This document shows, piece by piece, positions 1 to 10,646 of a DNA stretch of 64,000 nt. This stretch comes from Cycas panzhihuaensis. Taxonomy: Eukaryota; Cycadophyta. The position numbers were made by a program, and so were the translations under genes. Under the pieces are notes generated by a model, which saw only the letters and a program-made list of their open reading frames with translations, did not search any database and had not been told where the DNA came from. The stretch lies in contig CM041465.1 of the NCBI GenBank assembly GCA_023213395.1, positions 181,915,741-181,979,740 of the forward strand, read 5' to 3'. Each line of letters begins with the position of its first letter. Positions within the stretch are counted from its first letter, which is position 1.

Positions 1-954
1 CTTTGAATCATTTTACCATTTTAGTTCAACACACATACTAGAGTTCAGTCAATTACTTATTCTATATATTCAATAGTGGAGTAATTTAATGGAAATTTAT
101 ACATGTTCCCTAAATCTTTCTTTAGATTAGATTCTACAATATTCATTTAAAAATAGTTTCAGTTAGCCTCCATTGTTTTAATTCTAAGAGTAGTTATAAT
201 TCCTTAAATTTGTTGATCGTCACTCTCGGATACAAAAGTTTTACAAAATTCTTTAGTCAATAAATCCTAATCTACGAATTATACTCTTTCACAATGGTTG
301 TACGATATTATTAAAATTTCTTCAACGGTTTGTACCTATCATTATACCCATTTAGTTTTTGGAATTTGATTCCTAATCTAATTATGCACACCTTTCTCTA
401 TATAAAATTTAGGGTTATCTCCATTCTAAAATATTAAAAACTTTGTTCCTTGATTATGAAATCTCATTAAAAATTTTCTACTTAATTCATCCCAAGATTT
501 AAAATTATGACCATGAAAAATATACCATGAGAAGCTTGTCCTATAAGGGATAATGGAAATAAGGAATAACAAAATTCTTATTGCCTTTTATTTTGTATAA
601 TTCAGATATAATATTCTACATGTTTCTTTACTTAGCTCCACTATCCCTAGAATGTTTTCAAATTTGTAGGAATTTCTCTAAAACTTCTTAAATTACCTTA
701 AATTTCTTGAATTTCTTCCTCATCTTAGAGATTTAGAGGTAGTACTTTCTTTAACTCTCTATCCTTTCTTGATGTTTTGAAGAATTAATTTAAAATTCTA
801 GTCTATAATAGGGAGTAGGTTCTACCTCATCTTATGCATTCTAAATCCAATTCATCATATATGATAATGATGTACTTCTTGGTAACATTGGTTGTAACTA
901 ATAAGCTATCTTTGAATAGGGACTTACTGTGGTTTCTACTCCTATAAATATTGA
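1..954. other. AT-rich stretch, no recognisable gene
   Basis: This should hold the protease-RT linker and RT of the same gypsy element if it continues, but no RT motif could be read on the minus strand. A run of acidic codons occurs near 680-780. I see no other feature. Confidence 0.4.
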
Positions 955-1411
955 TGATGCTCATTCTTCATCTTTAATTTTTTTAAATATGGGATCGATC
1001 TAAGCATAATGGTAGAATTATAACCTTATTGTTTGCTTTAAGTGTAGAAGTAAATTCTCCTTAATCTTAAAGAGTATCGATTGCTAAAAGCTAAGGTCTT
1101 CTTGGCAATGTATGATATGTTTTTCTTTCACTCTACATCCAAACTACTGCAAAATCCATCATGATTGTGATTCCTACTACAGTGACTAGAACATTCATCA
1201 GTGTTCCCATAGGTTTGAACTGGAGTTGTTTTGCTAATCTAATTGAATAATCTGGGGCAACTACTTCTGTCCTTTCCAGATCTATCCAAAAATATTTAAG
1301 AAGTACATTGGCTCTTGATCCACCATATATAATTATTTTATATAACATTGTTCCAAAGATAGCCATTAGAACTCTAGGATCTACTCCCTTATCCTTAATT
1401 GCTCTCATCAT
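955..1411 (-). pseudogene. gypsy aspartic protease remnant
   Basis: Retroelement aspartic protease, which would cleave the gag-pol polyprotein. The 92-codon open stretch at 1,133-1,411 contains IYGGSRANVLL at the active-site loop, followed by APDYSIRLAKQ and PMGTLMNVLVTVVGI. This matches the plant gypsy arrangement in which a D-G-G-S loop precedes an S-I-R-L-A-x-Q strand and a P-x-G-x-x-x-x-V strand. The catalytic Asp appears replaced by Tyr, so the enzyme would be inactive. Continuing down the strand, TYHTLPRRP followed by a stop resembles the conserved Y-x-x-L-L-G-R-P-W motif after the flap. Stops are frequent below 1,100. Confidence 0.6.
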
Positions 1412-2033
1412 AGGATTTTTAATATGGTCTAGAATTAATTATTAAAAATGACCAACTTCCCACTATTTAAATATTGTAGAAATATGAGTTAAGATTCTTA
1501 ATTCTATTAACAAATATTTAATAAACTAAAGTCTTTGTCATGGGTTCATACTTACCTTACCTAAAGAAGGAGTTTCAAGAACTATCCTTTGTATATTTGA
1601 CTTTTAAATCGTTGTTCTTATCGAAGCTTTTCTTGTTGAACCTCACCCATTACATTTTCAAGGATTTTTATAGCTTCTTGGAGTCTCTTATTTTCTATTT
1701 TTAGATCAAAAAAAGTATCTTGCATAGGCATTATGGTTATCTTGTCACTCAGTGTTTGTAATTAAACTGGCATCTCCTTATTTAGAATGATTGTGACCAT
1801 ATTAGCATTTTATGATTTATTTTTTGGATAATTTATCTACTTATGATCTACCAGTCCACACTCTTTAGAAATGAAATTACCTCCTTTTATCTCCAATGGG
1901 CAGTCTAATTTAAAGTATCCCTATTTTTGACATAAAAAATAACAGACCAGTTTCATCTTACCTTTGTATTATTTTCTTGATCTTTCTGCTTTCTAAAAAA
2001 TGTATTATGAATTTCATTACTTGGCTGGAAAAA

Positions 2034-2132
2034 GCATTCCCATATATTGTGGTTAGCATTCCTACAATACTCACATCATTTTGTTGATCTATTATGTTTA
2101 TTCTTCAAATGACCTTACTAATTACAAGGTGG
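2034..2132 (-). pseudogene. Zinc knuckle(s) of the gypsy gag
   Basis: Minus-strand codons at 2,034-2,075 encode CEYCRNANHNIWEC, an exact C-X2-C-X4-H-X4-C zinc knuckle. Just upstream (about 2,095-2,132) a degenerate second copy reads C-N-stop-C-G-H-L-K-N. Such knuckles in gag bind the element RNA. Spacing between gag core (2,670-2,910) and protease (below 1,411) is as expected for a gypsy polyprotein. Confidence 0.65.
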
Positions 2133-2499
2133 AGGGCACCAAATATTATATTAAAATTTCTCTAAGTGTAACCTAGCTAATTCTACATGTAATTTCTCTA
2201 CTTCCAAGTTTTATTGCATGCTTATAAGAATTGATATTAATAGTTACTAATTCAATGCCTCTATCTCTTTTTTCAACATTTAAATTTTTGGATTCATTCC
2301 CATGTGTAGTGATGGCATATTATGTTGATTATTCATCAACCATGATTGTGTTTCCATCTGTAGTATCTAGGAAAGAAGTAGTCCCATTTATGAAGCTTAC
2401 TGCATTGCCAACTAAGAGTATGCTATCTTTATTTGGTTTTCAAACATAATTCTCACACTTGCTCATAATTATTCATTAGATGCAGTATGACTTTATCTC

Positions 2500-3400
2500 T
2501 TAGTTACAAGATTAATCATTACATAAAATATTTCATTGTTAACATAAGATTAATTACCATAGTTACTTGTATTTTTTTCATTATGGCCCACCATTTATCC
2601 ATAGAAGTCATTCGTCAATTCACTAGGATATTGCTTTATTTTTTCTAAACCCTAAAAAATAACCATTGGGTCTCTTAGCTTTTGGAAACGATCCAAAAAT
2701 TGATCATGTAATCTATCCCATAATAGATTCTATGCTTCTATATATTAAAACCAAGTAATCACCACTCCCCACAGTGTAGAAAAGAATCAAGCTTTTATGT
2801 CATTAGGATCTACAATTCTTTTGATTTATAACATATTCTTGAATAGTGCCAAATAATCTCTTAGATCTATGGATCTATCAAATTGTAGACTTAAGAAAGG
2901 AGTTCTATTTTGTACAATTATATAAGGTCATATAGATCCTACTCTAGTTCCTTGACCTACTCTACCCAATGGTTGATTTCTCCTTCCATCTATATTGGTG
3001 AAGAGTAATTGATTTGATGATGGATCTCCACCACCTAGGTTCCCTCCTGTTGGTGAACTACCACCTCCCATGGTTCCAACTGAACTTAACATTAATGACT
3101 TATAGAGAGGATTTAAAATATGACTAAAGGGAGTTATCACTTTAAGCCAATGATAGTTCTAATCCCTATTTGTTGCATTGTATAATTCTAATTCAATCTA
3201 ATTACCTTTACTTTCTTGAGATGTTGTTTCTTCCTAAGGTTTCTCTTTGGTGAACAATGCTTCTTTAACTAATTCTTTTTATACTCCTTCTTCAATGGGT
3301 TCCTCTTCCAATATGTATCCTTGGTCTCCTATAGTTTACATCACTTTTTCTTTAACAGACCCACTAATTTCCTTAGTATTTACCTCCTTCTGTACCTCAT
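2500..3400 (-). pseudogene. gypsy gag (capsid) remnant
   Basis: Gag forms the particle that packages the element RNA. On the minus strand the stretch around 2,670-2,910 reads as a retrotransposon gag core: an F-D-x-S-x-D-L-R-D-Y-L-x-x-F block, then KAWFFSTLWGVVITWF, then LWDRLHDQFLDRFQKL. This matches the usual pattern in which F-D-G-x-x-D-P leads to a W-F motif and then W-x-x-L-x-x-x-F. Upstream, 2,928-3,140 is an open stretch of 70 codons rich in Gly, Ser and Pro. Several in-frame stops fall at positions where Trp or Gln is expected. The identification rests on pattern recognition; a profile search against retrotransposon gag families would settle it. Confidence 0.65.
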
Positions 3401-3439
3401 CTTCTATACTCGACTTCTACTGACTTTTGGGAGAGGGTT

Positions 3440-5222
3440 ATTAATGAGATTTGATAATGATACAAGCTTCATATTTAAAAGACTTAGAGAATAACTTTAG
3501 AAGATTTAGAACAGTGTTTAAAAGATCTTTAAGTCTATCAATGTGAACATGGCCCATGCGAGCATTCCAAAGAGCTTCTGGTGATAATGTTAGATGGGTC
3601 AAGATGGAATTAAATGTAAATTCTTCATCAGCATAAGGGCTTTGGGCATAATAGGCTTTAGAAGATGCAGAGCTATTCAGTAAAAAGAGTTTTCTAGAGA
3701 GATGTCTAATCAAGACCATTTGATTAGTTGGAGGGTGAATGACCTAGAGAGTTTGGTCATTTACAGTTACACTAAGATCAAATCCATGAGAGATAAGTGT
3801 GGATAAGGAGAGTAGGTTTTATTTAAGATTCGGTATATATAAGATATCAAGCAATATAAAATCTTCTAAGCCTAGGAATTTCAAGCGAATGTTACCAATT
3901 TCTTCAATAGGTTGTTGTGATTTATTAGCCATGTGAATAGCTCCTTAAATATTTGAGTCAAATGTTTGATATAGATTATGATTGCACGTCATATATTGAG
4001 TTGCTCTTGTGTCCATGATCCACTGTCCTTCGATTAAAGCTATACTATTTGTAATTCCAATAGGGCTTGGCATTGGTGAAGGGAATTCACAAGTGATACA
4101 TCCACATGGAGCTTCAAAGTATCTCTTTGGTTGGTCAATGACATTTAATACTGAAGATCCCTCAATTCTTTGAATGTGTGCTTATACAAAACCTACACCA
4201 CTAAAGGATTCTTCACAAGTTTCTTCAATATTGTGAGCTCCATGTTTTGGTTGAAACTTGACCAACTTATAAGTGGCAGTTCTATAGTCTTTTGCTAAGT
4301 GTCCTTTATAGTTATACCGATCACACATAATAGTTTGATTGCTAGTCCTTAAAGAGGTACTGATTGGCCTCACTGTCTTGCTCTTTGTTGAAGTGGCCCT
4401 TGGCCTTAAGATTGTTGAGGTTATGATTGAGTGTTTGATTGACCTTGTGGATGATTTCCCATATTTCTTCCTCTTCCTCTTGCTTGGTTATTTCCTCTAC
4501 CATGAGAGGGACTATTAATTTTTTGTATAGCAAACTTCTTCTTCCACCTCAAAGGCTGCATTTGGAAGAGAGTCAAAGGCTACAAAGTTAGTATCAAAGA
4601 TCTTGTCAAATTCTATAAACTTCTCAGCAAGTGCTTTAAAGTTGAGTGTCTTCAATGTTCCATTAGATTGAAGACTTCCAAGCAAGTTTTTATACTTAGG
4701 GACATGTAAATATGATTGGATTAAGAATGCCCAAATGATACATTGGGTCTTAAAGTCTTTATCAATTGCCTATTTTATTGGTCGAAGGAAATTTATTATC
4801 TCATGAGCTTATCCCTTCTGCATTTTTAATTTGTTCATTTTCAAAACAAGATGAACAAATTCTAAATCTGACTTGGCATTAAAGTTCTTCTTGAGAACTT
4901 TAAAGACCTTCTAGGTTGTATCATATTGCTCTTCGTTAATCAAGTTGTGCAAGGAGTGATCAATAACCAATAGAATTTCTGCACAAATCTTTTCATCATC
5001 TATCTCCCATTGTAATTTGGCTACATCATCTGTAGGAGTTATTGGGGTGGATCTACTTGAAATAGGTGTTGTAGTTGTTGTTGGTATGATGGGTATAGGT
5101 TGCAAGTGGGCTCTCCAAAGGCCTTTATACCTTGTAGCATTTTTAACTCTGGTGTACCAAAAATTCTAATTTTCTTTACCTTTCAATATGTAATTAGCAT
5201 TCTTCTTGAATTGAGATGACAT
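3440..5222 (-). pseudogene. copia gag-protease-pre-integrase polyprotein remnant
   Basis: The start is set at the ATG complementary to 5,220-5,222, because the frame MSSQFKKNANYILKG leads directly into the copia gag pattern NFWYTRVKNATRYKGLW. Next come a helical gag region (PTDDVAKLQWEIDDEKICAE, about 4,960-5,050), a zinc-knuckle relic CDRYNYKGHLAKDY at about 4,285-4,325 with the last Cys changed to Tyr, the protease active site WIMDTRATQYMT at about 3,995-4,028, the protease C-terminal strand DILYIPNLK, and the pre-integrase motif LWNARMGHVHIDRLKDL at about 3,530-3,580. The catalytic D-T-G is D-T-R here. Stops occur throughout. Sequence stops matching copia after KYEACIIIKSH, near 3,445. Confidence 0.75.
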
Positions 5223-7143
5223 GGTGATGATGAAGAAGTAGAATAGATAATAGAAGTATATGCCACTGACACGTGTGGCTAATACACCTGGTGTAGCATA
5301 GATACAGAAATAAATGCTATGATGAGAAGCAAGCAATGATTAAGTATTTTTCAACAAAAATGAGTATAAGTAATGATCCAAGAATGAGGCCTAATGTAGA
5401 GCTAGTAAAGAGTAATGATATGTCATGCCACTAACCTCTAACTTATGTCCAAATGTAGGTGAAGTTTTGATGCCTAAGGCTTCTAGTATACGATTAGGGC
5501 CTTCACCTATGATACCCATACCTATGCTTAGTGATGAAATCCAAGTCATAATGGAGCCCAGGTAGTCTCAATCCTAATCCAGTTTACTAAAGAGTAGCTA
5601 TATACCTCCTCCAAAGAGTCAAATGGTACATGTGTATCCTACAGCTATGATGGATATTAGATCAAGTTAATTTTAATCTTGTATTAAGGTTTTCAGTTTT
5701 CCCATGTGGTTATCAAGATTATCCTTGATTAGAGGCTATAGGTATGGCTAACTTATCCGTCCACCACTATTCTGGTTAAAACCAGACCTAGTATGAAACT
5801 CACACCTCCCTTAGGGCCTAGACTTTAGCCAACCTTGGTCTATTTCAACCAAGGCAAGTGTGCACACAAGTCAAAAACTAGCAGTATAAAGTATATGGAT
5901 GAGATTTCTTTTAAGAATAGTGTAAGATATTTCCAAATAACTAAAAACTGAAATGGAAAGTTGCTAAATATGCTTGCTTGCTTTCATGCTTGCTTTGTTG
6001 TTGTTGTTTCTTTATATAATGCTTTATGTTATGTGCGCAAATAGAAAAAGCATGCTAGACTTAGTAGGAGAACCAGATGTTACTTCTGATCCAAAGTTTC
6101 CCTTGCTTTAGTATAATATTTCTAAATATATTTTTGGAAGTTTTGATACAAAAGCCATAATGGGCTAAAAGGTGGATTAACTTTCCACTAAAATTATGAT
6201 TTTTCTAAATATATATGAATGCTATTTTGTCTTATTTTTCACAAAATTTATAAATAATGATAAATGAGTAATTTTTTTAAAAATTACAAATATGAAGGCC
6301 TAAATGATGAAATCAAAATTTATGGAAGAAGGAAAAAGTATTTAGAATGTCATTTATGATATAGTAGTGAAGTTAGATTTTTGAAAAAGAATAAAAAATT
6401 TTCTACCTGAAAAAGCACAAAAGCATAATCCTACCAAATCCACTGTCTCAGAATCTAAACTTCAATATGTCAAAAGTTATGTTTTAACATGTACATCAAA
6501 TTTCCCTTTTGTACCATATCCCAAATCAGCCAAAAATTACCCGAAATTCCATTGTAGTGTCCTTTGTGGGGTTGAATAGACAAATTTAGCAACTGTGAGG
6601 AAACTACATAGATCTCACTAACCAGCGGATAAAATTTAATGAGATTTATTTTAAAATAATCCTAAGACATAAATCTACTAGATCGTATAATAAAAATGTT
6701 AGATTTTTAGCTAATAATTAAGGGATTTTATTGGGAAAAGTGCCTTAAATCACTTATCTACAAATTTTACCCTTTTATCTTAGTTAAAACTTACTAATGT
6801 AGGATGAATCTGAAGTTTCTATAGAAGACAAAAATGATCCTCTAGTCAAGAAGACCTTGTATGCCAAATTTTATCAAAATTTGAGATGGTCAAATTTTTT
6901 ATAAAAATTTGGGCCTTTAATGCTTCCGGGACTGTTTTGATAACTGAACAGCTTTAAAAACCTGTATTCTTCACCTATGAATTTCTACACATATAGAGAA
7001 AGTAGTAACATACAAAGTACTATAATTTTAAGCTCTTAAAATGTTAAAAAATAATTAATGCACTCTCAATATTTCACATTAAAAGTGAAGGAGAGGTAAA
7101 ATGACTCCATGCAAGTGGAATGGAGTGAATAGATACCCTTCTA
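5223..7143 (-). other. Untranslated leader of copia element B
   Basis: AT-rich stretch between the primer-binding site and the gag start, unusually long for a copia leader (1.9 kb). No coding frame or RNA gene was recognised on either strand. It may contain other decayed insertions that I cannot delimit. Confidence 0.4.
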
Positions 7144-7155
7144 GCTTTGATACCA
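7144..7155 (-). promoter_or_regulatory. Primer-binding site of copia element B
   Basis: The plus strand reads GCTTTGATACCA, so the minus strand reads TGGTATCAAAGC. This differs by one base from TGGTATCAGAGC, the complement of the 3' end of plant initiator tRNA-Met used by most plant copia elements. It lies two bases from the LTR edge at 7,158, as expected. Confidence 0.75.
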
Positions 7156-7157
7156 CA

Positions 7158-7429
7158 TGAAGGAATTATGGATCTAGAGATTAAATCACTCACATGCACA
7201 CAATGACAATGGAGAATGAAAAAGAAATGAAACAAGATATGAGAGCAAGCTTGGAGATGAGAATAAATAATGACACCCTCCTCGAGATTTTGCCTTTTAT
7301 TAATGAGGGTGAGCATTAGGGTTAGGATTTTCCTACCTAATAACATGAACCTAAAATTACATCTAAATGCGCATAAAATGCATTTCATTAAGAGACTAAT
7401 GCTAATAATATATCCTAAGGTCATATAAT
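7158..7429 (-). repeat. 5' LTR of copia B, downstream (R-U5) part
   Basis: This is the segment of the LTR next to the primer-binding site. On the minus strand it contains ATTAATAAAAGGC, then a pyrimidine-rich U5 running to the terminal ...CCTTCA. The rest of the LTR lies beyond the LINE insertion at 10,041-10,646; together the two parts make about 0.88 kb. Confidence 0.65.
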
Positions 7430-7430
7430 T
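7414..7430. repeat. Target-site duplication of the LINE, left copy
   Basis: CCTAAGGTCATATAATT, 17 bp, identical to 10,024-10,040. It lies directly beside the poly-T (poly-A of the minus-strand element). Confidence 0.9.
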
Positions 7431-7727
7431 TTTATTTTTTTTTTATATGGTAAAAAATGATATTATAGGGGTTTTAACTGGGTCCCCAAACCCTATACAT
7501 CAAGGCCAACCGGCTAAGCAAAGATGACCATGGCAGGCCCATGGTCTAGCCTAATATAAATCAAATAGTCCTCCTCAGTCTGCCTCCCCTGTGTGTGCCT
7601 CAGCCCTGACTAATCTCAGTAACTCTTCTGGAAATTCCTCTTTCTAAACTTTTGATCTTTTATTTGACACAGCCTAGTTTGCCAGCCAATCTGTTGTCGA
7701 GTTCCCTTCCCTAAAAATATCTTTGAA

Positions 7728-8204
7728 TCAACACGCTTTAAATCTCAAAATATCCTGAACATCCCTGAAAATATCCATATTATCCCATCTAGGGTCCGCT
7801 CCCCCCTTCAAGTAATTAATCACATACATTGAGTCACCCTCTATGACCACCTTTTGGGTGTCCTCCTCATCCATCAGAGTTATCGCTCTCAGCATTGCCC
7901 GCACCTCGGCCTTCTGGTTCGTTTGGACACCTAGGTACTCCGCGAAAGCCCATCTCAAATTACCACCGTGATCCCTGCACAGACCACCCCCGCCCGCCTC
8001 TCCGGGGTTACCCTTGGCCGCTCCATCAAAGTTCACTTTTTCCCAAAGAATATCTAGAGGATGCCATCTAACATCCCTGCATCTCTCCCTAGCCCCCCTT
8101 TGGGAGAAAATACCCCACTCTTTTATGACACCTTCTTCTCTTTCTAGAATCCTGTCCCCTTTAGGTAAAACCAATATTTCTGTGATGCCCTTTCTTATCT
8201 CCAC
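7728..8204 (-). pseudogene. LINE ribonuclease H domain
   Basis: The C-terminal domain of the LINE polyprotein, which would degrade RNA in RNA-DNA hybrids. Visible catalytic positions are the first Asp in VNFDGAAKGNPG, the Glu in NQKAEVRAML, and the Asp in VIEGDSMYVINYL. The spacing is that of the plant RVT_3-type RNase H found both in LINE ORF2 and in free-standing plant genes. A linker (WHPLDILWEKVNFD) precedes it, as in other plant L1 elements. It is separated from the zf-RVT frame by a stop or frameshift between 8,204 and 8,298. Confidence 0.9.
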
Positions 8205-8297
8205 TAGTAGGGACAGGCAATCCTTCTCCTTTCCCTCAAAAATCCTCTTGTTTCATTCTTTCCAAATATACCATGACCCTACCGAGAGGATCATCTT

Positions 8298-9383
8298 CTA
8301 AAGTTTGATAAGGGTTTTGCTTTTGAAAGGGGGAATCCAAGCAATCCACTGATCTTTAAGGGATTTTAATGAAACCCAGGCTATCCCTGACCCAGACCAA
8401 AAGTTGCTCCATATACACACCGAGTAGGGGCAATGAATGCTTAGGTGATCCAGAGTTTCAACTTCCCTCTTGCAAAGTACACACCTGCTAGCCAAATGAA
8501 TATCCCTTTTCGCAAGGTTATCTAAAGTAAGTAATTTATTTTGGAGGCATAACCACCAAAAAGCAGCTATTTTTAGAAGGATTCCTAACTTCCAGGCCCC
8601 AGCTAGAAAGCCATTCCTCTCCCAGCCCTCCCTGCACATCCTCAGATTATAGCCCGTTTTCACCGAATATGAGCCCGATGGCGAGGGGGGCCATACCAGC
8701 ATGTCTGGCATAGATCTCTTCGAAATATACTGGTTCCCTAATATCTCCTTCACTCTTTGAGTTTCCTCCTCAAGGCCAGGCAGATCCTCAAAGGATCTCC
8801 ATCTCCTCTCCATACCTTGCGCTACCCAGTAATCTTTGACTAACGAGCCATAGCGGTTTACACATTCCCTGTTCATGTTACCCATGTTAGGCATCTCCTC
8901 TAATTTAGAGTAGCCGCACCATCTATCTTCCCAGAACTTAATGCTTTCACCGTCTCCCAATTTCCATCTCATTCCTTCACGAAGGAGGGACCTCACAGAC
9001 CTGATGGCCCTCCATACTGGGGAACCATCAATGCAATACCCCTCCTCCAATAAAAAATGGTTGTCCCCTAAATACTTCCTTACAATAATTCTCCCCCAAA
9101 TCGTGTCAGCTTCTTTAATGAGTCTCCACCCCATCTTTGCCAAGAGGGCTTCATTAAAAAAGCCCAACCTTCTTACGCTGAGACCCCCTGCCCACCTTGG
9201 CTTACAAACCCTCTCCCAAGACACTAGGTGGATTCTCCTTTTTCTTCGGTGCCTGACCAAAGAAATCTCTTCATGATTCCCTCCAGAGTGGAGATAACCT
9301 TGCAAGGCATCTTGAAAACCATCATCTGATAAACCGGGATACTCTACAAGGAAGCCACCACAAGTTGAATTTTCCCAGCCCAA
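8298..9383 (-). pseudogene. LINE pol C-terminal region with zf-RVT-like domain
   Basis: An open frame of 361 codons in a different frame from the RT. It contains the conserved RT-to-zinc-finger connection of plant LINEs (ISLVRHRRKRRIHLVSWERV, then GGLSVRRLGFFNEALLAKMG and WRLIKEADTIWGRIIVRKYL). It then has a region like zf-RVT (PF13966): GSYSVKTGYNL near 8,640-8,680, WWLCLQNKLLTLDNLAKR, and the Cys/His set CVLCKREVETLDHLSIHCPY near 8,410-8,480. This zinc-binding segment is thought to contact RNA. The frame ends at 8,298, before the RNase H block. Confidence 0.88.
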
Positions 9384-9541
9384 CTAAGAAGAGCCCCTTT
9401 CCATCCCGCTAGCTTCTTGTTAAATCTGCTCACTACTGGATCCCACAAATTCTTCCCCATCCTACCCACAAAAAGAGGCAAGTTGAGATAAGAACTAAGG
9501 AGGGAACCCCTGGCCATCTCCAAAATCCTACTTATTCTTCT

Positions 9542-10023
9542 TTACTGCCTCTCTGGGGTGTTGATAAAGAAAGCCGAGCTTTTATCCAAATTGATTTTAT
9601 GATTTGTAGCCTTTTCATAGACCAGAAGGCCCATTTTTAAAGCCTTGGCCTCCTCCAGGGAAGCCCTGCACAAGAAGATGTTATCGTCTACAAACTGATG
9701 GAGCACAATATTTTCTAGATTGGAAGTAGCTCTCAAACCATAAAGCCTCCCTAATCGCTGGGCCTCCAAAGTTGCCCTACCTAGCATTTTAGCCATGATT
9801 ATGAATAAGAAGGGGGAGAGGGGGTCACCTTGCCTTAAACCCCTCGACCCTTCAAAGAAGGGAGTCGACTTGCCATTTATCAACACCGAAAAGGAGACTC
9901 TAGATATACAGCATTTAATCCAATCTCTCCAAACCTCCCCGAAGCCAAACACCTCGAGACAGTCCAGCAGGCAGTCCCAAGCCACTCTATCATAGGCTTT
10001 AGACATATCTGTTTTAATTATCA
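9542..10023 (-). pseudogene. LINE reverse transcriptase, truncated
   Basis: About 160 codons open without a stop. Motif A reads IIKTDMSKAYDRVAWD, with the catalytic Asp present. Motif B reads RGLRQGDPLSPFLF. Motif C reads LHQFVDDNIFL, where plant L1 elements usually have F-A-D-D; both catalytic Asp residues are kept and Ala is changed to Val. The thumb follows, with TNHKINLDKSS. The N-terminal fingers, the endonuclease and any initiation codon lie outside the truncated copy, so the frame simply begins at the insertion edge. It is continued, after a frame break near 9,380-9,540, by the next entry. Confidence 0.9.
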
Positions 10024-10040
10024 CCTAAGGTCATATAATT
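10024..10040. repeat. Target-site duplication of the LINE, right copy
   Basis: CCTAAGGTCATATAATT, 17 bp, identical to 7,414-7,430. It marks the 5'-truncated end of the LINE. Confidence 0.9.
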
Positions 10041-10646
10041 AATCTACACAAATAACCTTAATATATTAATCTCTTTCAGGCCCAAATAGTATAAAAGGAG
10101 TACAAATGCAAGGTTAAGCATACTACAACAAGAATAATTATGCATTACACGCATACAGTCATACTTAATTCCTAGACTGACTCTTATTTCTATACATGAA
10201 AAACTAAAAGTTTAACCATCGTTGGTTATATAATAAAATAGTATAGTAGAAATATCAAAGCAATTATTTCTTGTTTAATTATCTAAGTTCAATCTAGTTA
10301 CAATTGTAACTTAAGTTATAATTTAGTTGTAGTCACTGCTCTAACTATGATTTGGTCATAATTATAGCTCAATTATAATCTAGTTGTAACTGTGATCTAG
10401 TCGCAACTATAGCTCGAGTGCAACTTGGTTATAATTGCTCTCCAACTATGATCCAATGATGACTGTTACTCTAAATATGACTCAATTGTGACTACAAATT
10501 AAAGTGCAACCCAGTCATAACTATGACTCCAACTATAACTTAATCATAACTATGATTTTAACTACAACCTAGTTACAATTGACTCCAACTATAACTTAGT
10601 CATAATTATGATTTTTTATTACAACTTTATTGCAACTATAACTTCA
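10041..10646 (-). repeat. 5' LTR of copia B, upstream (U3) part
   Basis: Continuation of the LTR after the LINE. The right edge is placed at CTTCA (10,642-10,646), the inverse of the TGAAG at 7,158, and chromovirus G coding sequence begins directly afterwards. The interval includes a tandemly repeated U3 block at 10,290-10,640. The LTR edge is inferred from the terminal inverted repeat and the abrupt change to RNase H sequence. Confidence 0.6.
10290..10640. repeat. Degenerate tandem repeat, about 29-bp unit
   Basis: A block in which the words CTCCAACTATAACTTAGTC, ATAACTATGA and ACAACCTAGTTACAA recur with about 29-bp spacing and frequent point changes. Adjacent units are most alike near 10,500-10,620. 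On the element's own strand it lies in U3, where plant LTRs often carry repeated promoter elements. Confidence 0.7.

Larger units (their letters stand above)
1..3425 (-). mobile_element. Decayed Ty3/gypsy retrotransposon fragment (gag to protease)
   Basis: Reading the minus strand from about 3,400 down gives, in the expected order, an acidic/glycine-rich gag N-terminus, a retrotransposon gag core, zinc knuckles and an aspartic protease. This is the order of a gypsy gag-pol. Reverse transcriptase would be expected beyond position 1 and is not recognisable in 1-950. All frames carry stops, so the copy is dead. No LTR, primer-binding site or polypurine tract was found, so both ends are undefined. 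The right limit (about 3,425) is where copia-type sequence of element B takes over. Lineage within Ty3/gypsy cannot be decided from this part. Confidence 0.7.
7431..10023 (-). mobile_element. 5'-truncated L1-type LINE with RNase H domain
   Basis: Minus-strand non-LTR retrotransposon of 2.59 kb. The 3' end is at left, with a poly-A tail seen as the T-run at 7,431-7,442. The 5' end is cut inside the RT palm domain at 10,023. A perfect 17-bp target duplication flanks it, the hallmark of target-primed reverse transcription. The remaining pol carries RT, a long C-terminal region with a zf-RVT-like domain, and a ribonuclease H, the plan of many plant L1 elements. GC content is clearly higher than the surroundings. 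Endonuclease and ORF1 are missing, so it was dead on arrival, though its frames are only lightly damaged. It inserted into the LTR of copia B and is therefore younger than B. Confidence 0.92.
3430..10646 (-). mobile_element. Truncated Ty1/copia retrotransposon (element B), split by a LINE
   Basis: Minus-strand element. From right to left it has a 5' LTR (10,041-10,646 plus 7,158-7,429, interrupted by the LINE), a primer-binding site (7,144-7,155), a 1.9-kb leader, then gag, zinc knuckle, protease and the GAG-pre-integrase domain ending near 3,440. Integrase, RT, RNase H and the 3' LTR are absent, so about half of pol is lost. The LTR limits are supported by the short inverted repeat TGAAG/CTTCA. 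Right of 10,646, RNase H sequence of chromovirus G starts at once, showing that B inserted into G. Its matching target duplication cannot be checked because the left end is missing. Confidence 0.75.

Noticed and set aside
7074-7424. 116-codon minus-strand ORF
   Set aside because: Covers the end of the copia B LTR and its primer-binding site. It has no domain and is cut by the LINE.
7728-8204. Free-standing plant RNase H-like gene
   Set aside because: It is collinear with LINE RT and zf-RVT sequence and lies within the 17-bp target duplication, so it is the LINE's C-terminal domain.
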